Below the pieces are notes generated by a model. That model saw only the letters and a list, made by a program, of their open reading frames with translations. It ran no database searches and was not told where the DNA came from. The position numbers and the translations under genes are program-made. A stretch of 64,000 bases of DNA, from assembly GCF_030295935.1 (NCBI RefSeq), contig NZ_AP027362.1:3286001-3350000 (forward strand), read 5' to 3'. Source of the DNA: Thalassotalea piscium. GTDB taxonomy: Bacteria; Pseudomonadota; Gammaproteobacteria; Enterobacterales; Alteromonadaceae. Below are positions 20,546 to 27,969 of the stretch, piece by piece (positions within the stretch are counted from its first letter, which is position 1; each line of letters starts with the position of its first letter).

Positions 20546-21175
20546 ATGGAGTTGCACTTATGGTTATCTTTAGTGACAATTTGTATTCTAGGTGCGCTCT
20601 CTCCGGGCCCTAGTTTAGCGCTTGTAATTAGAAACACTCTTAATGGTGGCTCTAAACAAGGATATGCTACAGCGTTAAGTCATGGTTTTGGGGTTGCGCT
20701 TTATGCAGCAATTACTGCGACTGGCATTGGCATTATCATCGTTAAATCGCCAACGTTATACGCTATAATTCAATACGCTGGAGCCGCTTTTTTAGTATAC
20801 CTTGGCATTAAAGCGCTAATGAGTAAAAAGCAGTCGATTAACTTAACTAATGAAAACTCTAACGGTAATAACGCAAACGTCACAACAAACATTAATGGTT
20901 GGCGAGATGGTTTTTTGATTGCATTTTTGAACCCTAAATTAGCAATATTCTTTCTCGCTTTATTTAGCCAATTTGTTGATGAAAATGCAGCTTGGCAGCA
21001 AAAAGCAATAATGACTTCTACTGTAGGTATAATTGATGCACTTTGGTATGTGATAGTTGCTTATGCGTTGTCTCGAGGGCCTATTTTAGAGAAGTTAAAA
21101 CATAACAGCCATATTGTAGATAAAATAACTGGCGGCTTCTTAATATTACTCGCTGCTCGTGTAGTGCTTAATTAA
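20546..21175 (+). CDS. LysE/RhtB-family amino-acid exporter
   Basis: Inner-membrane efflux protein of the LysE superfamily exporting amino acids or related metabolites. The 209-residue sequence has about six hydrophobic segments and the family N-terminal signature GALSPGPSLALVIRNTLNGG, plus DGFLIAFLNPKLAIFFLALF in the middle. GGGGT precedes the ATG. It starts 10 bases after ligE, so the two may share a transcript. Its end overlaps the convergent methyltransferase gene by 4 bases. The substrate cannot be told from sequence. Confidence 0.9.
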   Translation: MELHLWLSLVTICILGALSPGPSLALVIRNTLNGGSKQGYATALSHGFGVALYAAITATGIGIIIVKSPTLYAIIQYAGAAFLVYLGIKALMSKKQSINLTNENSNGNNANVTTNINGWRDGFLIAFLNPKLAIFFLALFSQFVDENAAWQQKAIMTSTVGIIDALWYVIVAYALSRGPILEKLKHNSHIVDKITGGFLILLAARVVLN

Positions 21176-22074
21176 ACTGTTTGGTATTTAAAATACAATA
21201 CTTTTAGCCCTTTGCCCTGTTCAGCCTCTTTAAATACTGAGGGGTTTTCTATTTTATATTGAAAATGACATTGGGGACATTCCCTTGCAACTTCTGCTAA
21301 TAAAAACTGTTCATCTAAGTCTGGAGAGTTTAAACATAATATAACATCACTGTTATTACCCATAAGTTCAGGTAGTCGTTTAATAATTTTTTTATAGTCA
21401 CGCTCAATGTTAACACTACCTTTTTGAAAGGAAGGCGGATCACAAATTAACATTTGATAAGGTCCATACTTCTTTAGTCGAGCATAAGACTTAAAGATAT
21501 CTACCCCTTCGAATTTTACTTTACTGAGGTCTTGCTGATTAAGCTTATGGTTTTCTCTCCCTTTTGATAAAGAAGCTTTACTCATATCAATATTAACAAC
21601 TTGCCTAGCTCCGCCTGCTAAGGCCGCAACAGAAAACGCGCAGGTATAAGAAAATAAATTCAATATATTTTTATCACTTGCATGTGCTTTAACCCATTCT
21701 CGGCCGTTAGCCATATCAAAAAAAAGACCTAAATTTTGCGACTTACCTAATGTTAAGTGATAATTTAATTCCTGCTCTACTGCTACCGCTTTCTCTATGT
21801 TTTCCCCCCAAAGTACCTCTATGGGAGCAAACTTTATATAGCGATGTTGTACTTGTATTGATTGGCAGCCGCTTACTTTTTCTTTAAGCCCCTCCACCTG
21901 ACAAGTCAACCATTGTGGCGATACTGCTTGATAAAGTGTGATAAAGATAACCGGAGAAAACCAATCAACATTAACATGCGATAGCCCCTCATAAGCATGA
22001 CCTCGACCATGAAATAAGCGTTGACTTTGAAGGTGATGCTGTTGAAATTTAGAAAAGTTAATATGGTTAATCAT
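21172..22074 (-). CDS. Class I SAM-dependent methyltransferase, RlmI/RlmK-like
   Basis: 300-residue methyltransferase with a Rossmann SAM site (NLFSYTCAFSVAALAGGARQVVNIDMS, about 140-167) and an ICDPPSFQKG motif IV (about 209-218), the pattern of COG1092-type 23S rRNA methyltransferases. It lacks the N-terminal PUA domain of full-length RlmI, which is about 100 residues longer. The target may be rRNA, but this is inferred. The start region has no strong ribosome-binding site. It is downstream of the transporter gene's terminator, so it is probably transcribed on its own. Confidence 0.82.
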   Translation of the reverse strand: MINHINFSKFQQHHLQSQRLFHGRGHAYEGLSHVNVDWFSPVIFITLYQAVSPQWLTCQVEGLKEKVSGCQSIQVQHRYIKFAPIEVLWGENIEKAVAVEQELNYHLTLGKSQNLGLFFDMANGREWVKAHASDKNILNLFSYTCAFSVAALAGGARQVVNIDMSKASLSKGRENHKLNQQDLSKVKFEGVDIFKSYARLKKYGPYQMLICDPPSFQKGSVNIERDYKKIIKRLPELMGNNSDVILCLNSPDLDEQFLLAEVARECPQCHFQYKIENPSVFKEAEQGKGLKVLYFKYQTV

Positions 22075-22093
22075 ATAGTATCGCTATAAAAAA

Positions 22094-22128
22094 TTAAGGC
22101 CGCATAATAACAAATTATGCGGCCTTAA
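22094..22128 (-). terminator. Intrinsic terminator after the sodium symporter gene
   Basis: A 15-bp perfect stem (TTAAGGCCGCATAAT and its complement) with a 5-base loop; on the minus strand it is followed by a T6 run. It lies 20 bases past the stop codon of the transporter gene. Confidence 0.93.
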
Positions 22129-22147
22129 CGAAAAAAGTTTAAATAAT

Positions 22148-23572
22148 TTAAAAACCAAATAAACTAATTGAAAAGAACTTTTGTAGTACAGTATTAATAA
22201 AAATAAAACATACAATCACAGGGATGAATGTACCTAATGAAAAGTTAATATACTTTTCAACCCATGAGTTAGCATAACTTTCATTACCATCAGACAGCTC
22301 TTTAGTGAGTTGTTTTTTCTTCCAACGGTAACTAACAAAGATACACAGTAGTAAACCATTGAGTGGCAAAATTGTATCGTAGAAAATGTCAATTATCACA
22401 TCAAAGAGTGACTTAGATGCGCCAGCGTAGTTAACAAAATCAGTAAAGAAGCTCACCATACCAAATGAAACAGTCGCACAAACAGTTAAAATACCAGCTG
22501 TCATCAATAAGGTAAGTAGTGCATTTTTACGGCTTTTACCCTTCTCTGTCACTAAATAAGAAACAGGTACTTCGAGAATTGACACTAATGATGTTATTGC
22601 TGCGAAAAATACCAAGATAAAGAAAAATGCAGCAACTGCACTTGCAGCAAAGTATCCAATACTTGTTTGTAACGCTAAAAATATTTTAGGTAAAAAAGTA
22701 AAAATCAACGACACTGAACTATCACTTAACTCTGCAGGGTTCACGTTTGGATTAAACGAAAATACAGCAGGTAATATCATTAAGCCTGCAATAAAAGCAA
22801 TTGCAGTGTCTGTTAAAGCCACTAACTTAGCAGAGCCAACAATATCTGTTTTGCGATCGATATAAGAGCCATAAGTGATTAAAATCCCCATACCAAGCGA
22901 GAGAGAAAAGAAAGCTTGAGAGAGTGCGCCATTAACCACAGAAGGTGTGATTTTATCAATATCAGGAATAATAAAGAACTTAATACCTGCCATTGCGTTA
23001 TCTAATGTTAAAACGAATATCACCATTAAAATCAGCATAAAAAACAGTGTTGGCATTAATACCTTAGCCGCTTTTTCTATCCCGTCTTTAACCCCTGCGA
23101 CTAAAATAAAGTTAACGATAGCAGCAACTACGGCCATAGCGATAAAAATATATGGGCTATTAATAAAGTCGCCGAATGCGGCTCCTGTTGCTAGGTAATC
23201 TAAATTACCAGCTAATATTATCGAGATATAACCAAAAATCCAAACCGTTATCACCATATAGAATACAGCGATCATAAAAGGTGTTAACACACCTAAAAAC
23301 CCAGCAAAACTCCAAAACCTACTACCATTGGATAATGTTTTATAAGCCCCTACAGGCTCTTTTTGTGTTTTCCGGCCTACGGCCATTTCTGCAACCATTA
23401 CTGGCAAACAAATAAAGAAAACAAATAGTGCGTACATTAATAAAAATGCACCCCCACCATTTTTGGCAGCATTTACTGGAAAACCAACCAAATTACCAAT
23501 GCCTACCGCAGAACCTGCGGCAGCTAAAATAAACCCTATTCGGGAACTAAAGTGTTCTCTTGCGGCTGTCAT
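22148..23572 (-). CDS. Sodium-dependent transporter of the NSS (SNF) family
   Basis: Neurotransmitter:sodium symporter family member (LeuT fold) taking up an amino acid or amine with Na+. The 474-residue protein has about 11-12 membrane segments, the unwound TM1 motif AAAGSAVGIGNLVGFP with its conserved Na+-site residues, and NGGGAFLLMYALF in TM2. AAGGAC precedes the ATG. It stands alone, with a strong terminator after it. The substrate is not predictable. Confidence 0.92.
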   Translation of the reverse strand: MTAAREHFSSRIGFILAAAGSAVGIGNLVGFPVNAAKNGGGAFLLMYALFVFFICLPVMVAEMAVGRKTQKEPVGAYKTLSNGSRFWSFAGFLGVLTPFMIAVFYMVITVWIFGYISIILAGNLDYLATGAAFGDFINSPYIFIAMAVVAAIVNFILVAGVKDGIEKAAKVLMPTLFFMLILMVIFVLTLDNAMAGIKFFIIPDIDKITPSVVNGALSQAFFSLSLGMGILITYGSYIDRKTDIVGSAKLVALTDTAIAFIAGLMILPAVFSFNPNVNPAELSDSSVSLIFTFLPKIFLALQTSIGYFAASAVAAFFFILVFFAAITSLVSILEVPVSYLVTEKGKSRKNALLTLLMTAGILTVCATVSFGMVSFFTDFVNYAGASKSLFDVIIDIFYDTILPLNGLLLCIFVSYRWKKKQLTKELSDGNESYANSWVEKYINFSLGTFIPVIVCFIFINTVLQKFFSISLFGF

Positions 23573-23787
23573 AAATGTCCTTGATTATAATAATTTTTAG
23601 GGCAAGTTGTTATTATTTATCGGTAGTACCACAGTGGTCTACCTACTTATTATTCGATGCTATCAAGGTTCTTTCATAATGTCTTCTTTTACCTTTACGT
23701 TAAGTACAGCAAAAAGTACTCTTAACTGTATACAAAATGTTGCGTTTGAACAAAAAGTAAGTTTACCTGGTCAACATATTCCATTTC

Positions 23788-24633
23788 TTAATTAGGGCTA
23801 AAAAACTTTGCATCCATAATTGCTAAAATACTTTCCGCTTCTTTACCCGCAAACTCTGCTGCTGCTTCAAGATCTTCAGAGGTAATAGATAAGCTAGCAC
23901 ACATTGATTGGTCAATGGTTTCATTGTAGGTAAATTTTTCAGGGTCGCTATCAACCAAGGCAAGTCTTGACGCTAAATAGAGCACTTTAACGTCTTTATT
24001 TATTTGAATACTATGTGCTTGATTGTAATGTTTTATCGGTAGAATAATTTTTTCAGGAATTTGCCAAATTTTCAATAGTTCAGCGGTTATATCAGTATAA
24101 GTAAAATTAAGTATCTGCTGCTGAAGTGACCATGGTAATAGCTCGGCATTATAAGCTTCGCACTGCGTGGCCAATTCTGGTGTAACTTTAGCAACAATTA
24201 ATTCACCAAAATTTTGTAATAAGCCAGCAACAAAAAGTCGTTCTATATCTCGAATTCCTGCCTTTATTGCCAAATTTTTAGTTGCTAAGCCGCAAAACAC
24301 GCTCATTCGCCAAAAGCGTTTAAGATCAATCGCTTGATTTGAAAAATGTTTAAACGCACTGGCTGCTACATCAACCAACATCATATTGTATATAGCTTGC
24401 GTACCAATAATAGTAATGGCTCGCGAAATTGTACTAATCTCCCCTGGGAAACTATATACCGCACTATTAGCAATTTGCAATAAACGCGATGTCATTGAAG
24501 GGTCTACACTAATGACGTTAGCAAAGTCTTCAATGGTAGAGTCTTCCTGCTCCATAAGCGATTCAACTTTAAAACACGCGTCTGGTAGCGCAAATGAGCC
24601 ATTAGCTTTTATGGCATATTCGTATGCGTTCAT
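23788..24633 (-). CDS. HDOD-domain protein (second of two paralogues)
   Basis: 281-residue stand-alone HDOD protein, same layout as the one at 15552-16406: short N-terminus, HDOD core with VISVDPSMTSRLLQIANSAV and SFPGEISTISRAITIIG, a FVAGLLQNFGELIV segment and a helical tail. Two hallmark positions of active HD hydrolases are not kept, as is normal for HDOD. The 215-bp gap to the divergent transporter holds only a short unconvincing ORF. Probably a signalling or regulatory protein; partner unknown. Confidence 0.85.
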   Translation of the reverse strand: MNAYEYAIKANGSFALPDACFKVESLMEQEDSTIEDFANVISVDPSMTSRLLQIANSAVYSFPGEISTISRAITIIGTQAIYNMMLVDVAASAFKHFSNQAIDLKRFWRMSVFCGLATKNLAIKAGIRDIERLFVAGLLQNFGELIVAKVTPELATQCEAYNAELLPWSLQQQILNFTYTDITAELLKIWQIPEKIILPIKHYNQAHSIQINKDVKVLYLASRLALVDSDPEKFTYNETIDQSMCASLSITSEDLEAAAEFAGKEAESILAIMDAKFFSPN

Positions 24634-24733
24634 ATTAAAAATCCAATCATTATATATTATTTAAAACCAACAGAATTAACACTTAGCAACAACTAAAAGG
24701 CGAAAAAGCAAGGCATTGAATGTGTAGAGTGCT

Positions 24734-24898
24734 TATACCAATCTCATTAACTATGTGATCATTTCTACTGGCTAAAACAGTCAACTACTGCGTTATTTAT
24801 TTTATAATTAGAACAACTAGTTATGAAAATAAATGCCTTGTATTTGACTGTTTTTACTGCGTATAAAATAGATCACTTAATTAATGAAACTGGTATTA
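24734..24898. mobile_element. MITE family C, copy 1 (165 bp)
   Basis: Termini TATACCAATCTCATTAACTA and TTAATTAATGAAACTGGTAT are partial inverted repeats of each other (ATACCA.T.TCATTAA). The interior carries GCGTTATTTATTTTATAATT and a GTATAAAATAGATCACTTAA block shared with copies at 32189, 38935 and 40467. No ORF. Confidence 0.83.
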
Positions 24899-24962
24899 CT
24901 CCCAATAACTGCTTCAGTTACTATGAGTGTAACCTGTTGGCATGCCTGATAAAACTAAAAAA

Positions 24963-24984
24963 CACAGCAATTTTCATTGCTGTG
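24963..24984 (-). terminator. Minus-strand intrinsic terminator, distant from the M28 gene
   Basis: Stem CACAGCAA / TTGCTGTG with a 6-base loop; on the minus strand it runs into TTTTTT. The nearest upstream minus-strand gene is the M28 peptidase, about 280 bp away, and a MITE-like repeat sits in between, so the repeat may have separated the gene from its terminator. Confidence 0.75.
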
Positions 24985-25054
24985 CTTTAAAAGAGGTTCT
25001 TTTAGCTATCTTATCCCATTTCAGGGTAAGCAAAGCTATTTAACTTCAATTATG

Positions 25055-25252
25055 TAACCTTAGCTCGGGTTAAGAGATAAGTTAATGCCCTGAAATTGCT
25101 AGACTTGTGGTTGTAGCCACTCACTAGCTTGATAGTTTTTCTTAATTCAAGGCAAATTCATTAGGAATAGTTATTCTATTGTTTATGAATTTAACACAGA
25201 AGTAAGGAAAAATAGCTGCTAGAGAGCTATTTATTATCCCGAGTTGAGGTTA
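25055..25252. mobile_element. MITE family B-like element, most diverged copy (about 198 bp)
   Basis: Termini TAACCTTAGCTCGGGTTAA and TTATCCCGAGTTGAGGTTA form imperfect inverted repeats that match the family B end TAACCTGAGYTCNGGATAA. The interior shares only short pieces such as ATTCAAGGCAAATT. It lies between the M28 gene stop and its probable terminator. Membership in family B is likely but not certain. Confidence 0.55.
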
Positions 25253-25260
25253 TATAGTAA

Positions 25261-26916
25261 TTACATCGCAAAAGTATTGCCAAAGAAGTCGCCTTTGTTC
25301 CAAGTAGGCCGCTTTTCTTGATTAGCAATCTCTAGGCCTATCATCATATTAACTTGAACAAACTTTGCTGCAGCCTCATAGTTAATGGGCAAATCTAATT
25401 GATCACTATGTTGATGATAATGATTTTTCAAAAAGTCGCCAAATACTTTACCGCCATCTATGTTTACATCAGTTGATTTAAAGCCTGTCATTAAAAACAC
25501 AGAAGGTATGCCTTGTTTAACAAAGCTATAGTGATCGCTTCGCGTAAATAATGCTTGTTCTGGCATAGGATCTGGGCTGAGACTAATATCAATTTTATTA
25601 GCTGCTGTTTCTACAATACTGCCTAAGCTTGAATGTGTAGAGCCAAACGCAACCACGTCTGCAAATGGGTACAAAATTAGTGGCATATCTAAATTTACGT
25701 TTGCGACCATGCTCATTAACGGCACTGTAGGATTGTTGGCAAAATAGCTAGACCCTAGTAGCCCTTTCTCTTCACCCGTAACAACAACAAATAAAATTGA
25801 ACGTTTGGGTGCCTTCGGCATGCTTGACAATAGTCGAGCAGTTTCTAAGAGTATTGACACACCTGAAGCATTATCTAGTGCACCGTTATTAATTTTATCT
25901 TCATGATCACCATGCTCACTTACGCCAATGTGATCTAGGTGCCCACTAAATACCACGTATTCATTTTTTAATTTTTCATCACTGCCTTCAATCATTGCGA
26001 TAATGTTAGGGCTTGTGATTTCTTCGTGTCGTGATTTTGTACTTAACTTTATAGTGGTGTTTAAAGCAAAGCCTTTAATTGACTTGTTATTAGTATCATC
26101 TTCAAATAACTGTTCTAAACTGCGATCAGCGTCAACAAATAAAGCTTGCCCGTGATCATGATGCAAATAGGCAGCACCTTTAATTGTTGGCTGATGACCA
26201 TAAGGTTCTCCTTTTTGATCTAACCAAGTAAACCGAGGACTACTAGCATAACTTGCCGTTTTTTCAAATGTTCTCACTTTCTCTCGTTTAGGGGTATGTA
26301 TCGTAATAAAACCGACAGCTCCACGCTCTGCGGCATGCCTAAGCTTTTCTTTACTCGAGCCTAAATGCGCCCCCTCTTCTGAAGGTAAGTCGTCAGGGCG
26401 GCCTGTTAACACCACTACAACTTTACCCTGAACATCTAAATCTTTGTAATCGTCGTAGCCAAAATCAGCAGCAATTACACCATAGCCAGCAAAAACGGCT
26501 TCTGCCTCAAGCATTGAGTTAGTCTCAATAGGTGAGCCAGAAGTAATAAAGTGATCTAACTCTTTTAGCTCAACAGTTCCATTTGAGCTTTTGATTGTTA
26601 AAGACGCACTGTCTTTCTCTAAAAAAGTTTTTCGAAAAGTCACTTGTTGTTCAAAGCCGCGACCTTCCCCCATGGGTGTTAATCCTAACTGCTTAAAATT
26701 AGATTTTACGTAATTTGCTGCAATTTGATAACCACTACTGCCTGTATCTCTGCCCTTTAAAGTATCGTCAGCTAAAAACTCTAGATGTGCTTTTATATTT
26801 TCAGGGTTAACTGTTGATGTTGGAGCAGCAATCTCAGGTTGATGAACCGCTTGCTGGCCACAACCAACAAGTAAACCTAATATAATGCCGGTAAAAGTGA
26901 GTCTTTTAAAATTCAT
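25261..26916 (-). CDS. M28-family metallopeptidase lipoprotein
   Basis: Zinc aminopeptidase of family M28, predicted to be a lipoprotein: signal sequence with lipobox LLVGC and acylated Cys19. Zinc-ligand contexts are in order: FSGHLDHIG (His), NGALDNASGVS (Asp), VVTGEEKGLLGS (Glu pair), VNLDMPL (Asp) and FTRSDHYSF (His). A PA-domain-like insert spans about 130-260. It has 551 residues. AGAGAG precedes the ATG. It likely sits in the outer membrane facing the periplasm and trims peptides for nutrition; the substrate is not known. Confidence 0.9.
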   Translation of the reverse strand: MNFKRLTFTGIILGLLVGCGQQAVHQPEIAAPTSTVNPENIKAHLEFLADDTLKGRDTGSSGYQIAANYVKSNFKQLGLTPMGEGRGFEQQVTFRKTFLEKDSASLTIKSSNGTVELKELDHFITSGSPIETNSMLEAEAVFAGYGVIAADFGYDDYKDLDVQGKVVVVLTGRPDDLPSEEGAHLGSSKEKLRHAAERGAVGFITIHTPKREKVRTFEKTASYASSPRFTWLDQKGEPYGHQPTIKGAAYLHHDHGQALFVDADRSLEQLFEDDTNNKSIKGFALNTTIKLSTKSRHEEITSPNIIAMIEGSDEKLKNEYVVFSGHLDHIGVSEHGDHEDKINNGALDNASGVSILLETARLLSSMPKAPKRSILFVVVTGEEKGLLGSSYFANNPTVPLMSMVANVNLDMPLILYPFADVVAFGSTHSSLGSIVETAANKIDISLSPDPMPEQALFTRSDHYSFVKQGIPSVFLMTGFKSTDVNIDGGKVFGDFLKNHYHQHSDQLDLPINYEAAAKFVQVNMMIGLEIANQEKRPTWNKGDFFGNTFAM

Positions 26917-26959
26917 TTTTCTCTCTTATTTAATTATTTAAGCTGTTAGGTAACAGTCT

Positions 26960-27433
26960 TTAAAGTATCGGTATACCTGTGTCACGCTTAACATGCTCTA
27001 ATACAATATAGCTGTGTGTTTGCGATACGCCTGGAAGCTCGACTATTGCACCCAATAGCCCACGGTATGCATCAATGTTTTCAAACCGTAGTTGTAGTAA
27101 ATAGTCAAAACCACCAGCAACCATATGGCATTCAGCTACTTCTTTTATTTTTACCACCTCTTGGCGAAATTCATTAAAAATACCACCATTAGCTCTGTCT
27201 AGTGTAACTTGAATGAATGCAGACATGCCATATTTAAGCTTACTAGCGTTAAGAAATGCACCGTAGCTTTCAATAAAACCTTCTTTTTCTAATCGCCTAA
27301 CCCGCTCTAAACAAGGGCTAGCACTTAAGTTAACTTTTTCAGCTAAATTAGCATTAGAAATTCGACCGTTTTTTTGTAAAATGTCTAAAATAGCAATATC
27401 GATTCTATCCAATGCTCTAGTAATTGTATTCAT
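26960..27433 (-). CDS. Lrp/AsnC-family transcriptional regulator
   Basis: Leucine-responsive-type regulator. N-terminal winged helix with ILQKNGRISNANLAEKVNLSASPCLERVRRLEKEGFI (about 15-51) and a C-terminal RAM/ACT-like ligand domain with VAECHMVAGGFDYLLQL. The sequence is close to E. coli Lrp in the helix-turn-helix but clearly diverged elsewhere, so I do not call it lrp itself. Start ATG 27433 (MNTITRALDRIDIAIL); an ATG at 27445 is also possible. It lies 43 bases upstream of the M28 peptidase gene, so it could be cotranscribed with it. Confidence 0.88.
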   Translation of the reverse strand: MNTITRALDRIDIAILDILQKNGRISNANLAEKVNLSASPCLERVRRLEKEGFIESYGAFLNASKLKYGMSAFIQVTLDRANGGIFNEFRQEVVKIKEVAECHMVAGGFDYLLQLRFENIDAYRGLLGAIVELPGVSQTHSYIVLEHVKRDTGIPIL

Positions 27434-27594
27434 CGTGGTATACATGTTCAGCTAATATATAATATACCGTGGATTATTCTGCATTTATGCCCCTTTCGCA
27501 AACACATTTTATTCCCAGGGTAATTTTTATTTGAGCGGTAATACATAGCGTCTTACAGGAATCGTTTAAGCAGAGAGTTTATAAGGGAATAAGA

Positions 27595-27826
27595 TAACCT
27601 GAATTCTGGATAAGCTAAGCACGTCAATGTCACGATTTTTGCGCGTATCTGCGTGAAATTTGCTACTAATAGCTCGCTATTAGGTACGCAAACTTGCCTT
27701 GATTCACTCAACACTTATAACATTGATATATAACTACATAAGCAATACGATTGTTCTATAATAAACAATTGAAAAATATAACTTCATCGGTGTTGATCGT
27801 ACATCCGTCATCCAAAACTCAAGTTA
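27595..27826. mobile_element. MITE family B, copy 2 (232 bp)
   Basis: Begins TAACCTGAATTCTGGATAAG and ends AAACTCAAGTTAA. The interior is nearly identical to the 40081 copy (GCTAAGCACGTCAATGTCAC, CGATTTTTGCGCGTATCTGC, CTACATAAGCAATACGATTG) but lacks the block of about 50 bp around CTGCATGGACGTAGGTACTT. Same orientation as the 40081 copy. It occupies most of the gap between two minus-strand genes; the rest of that gap (27446-27594, 27827-27969) holds nothing I recognise. Confidence 0.87.
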
Positions 27827-27969
27827 AGATAAGGTTTACACTAAGCGCGTTGAACTTTAAGGTACAAATTCTGTACGAATTAAAGTGATGTAATTGAGAC
27901 GTAGCTAACCAGGTATAGTTTTCTTTATGAATGAGCTACAACAAGTATCCTTTAGCACTTTTATACTTG

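Noticed and set aside
23607-23795. Small plus-strand ORF of about 62 codons between the transporter and HDOD genes
   Set aside because: No recognisable domain, weak start context and partly overlapping the end of the HDOD gene; most likely chance.
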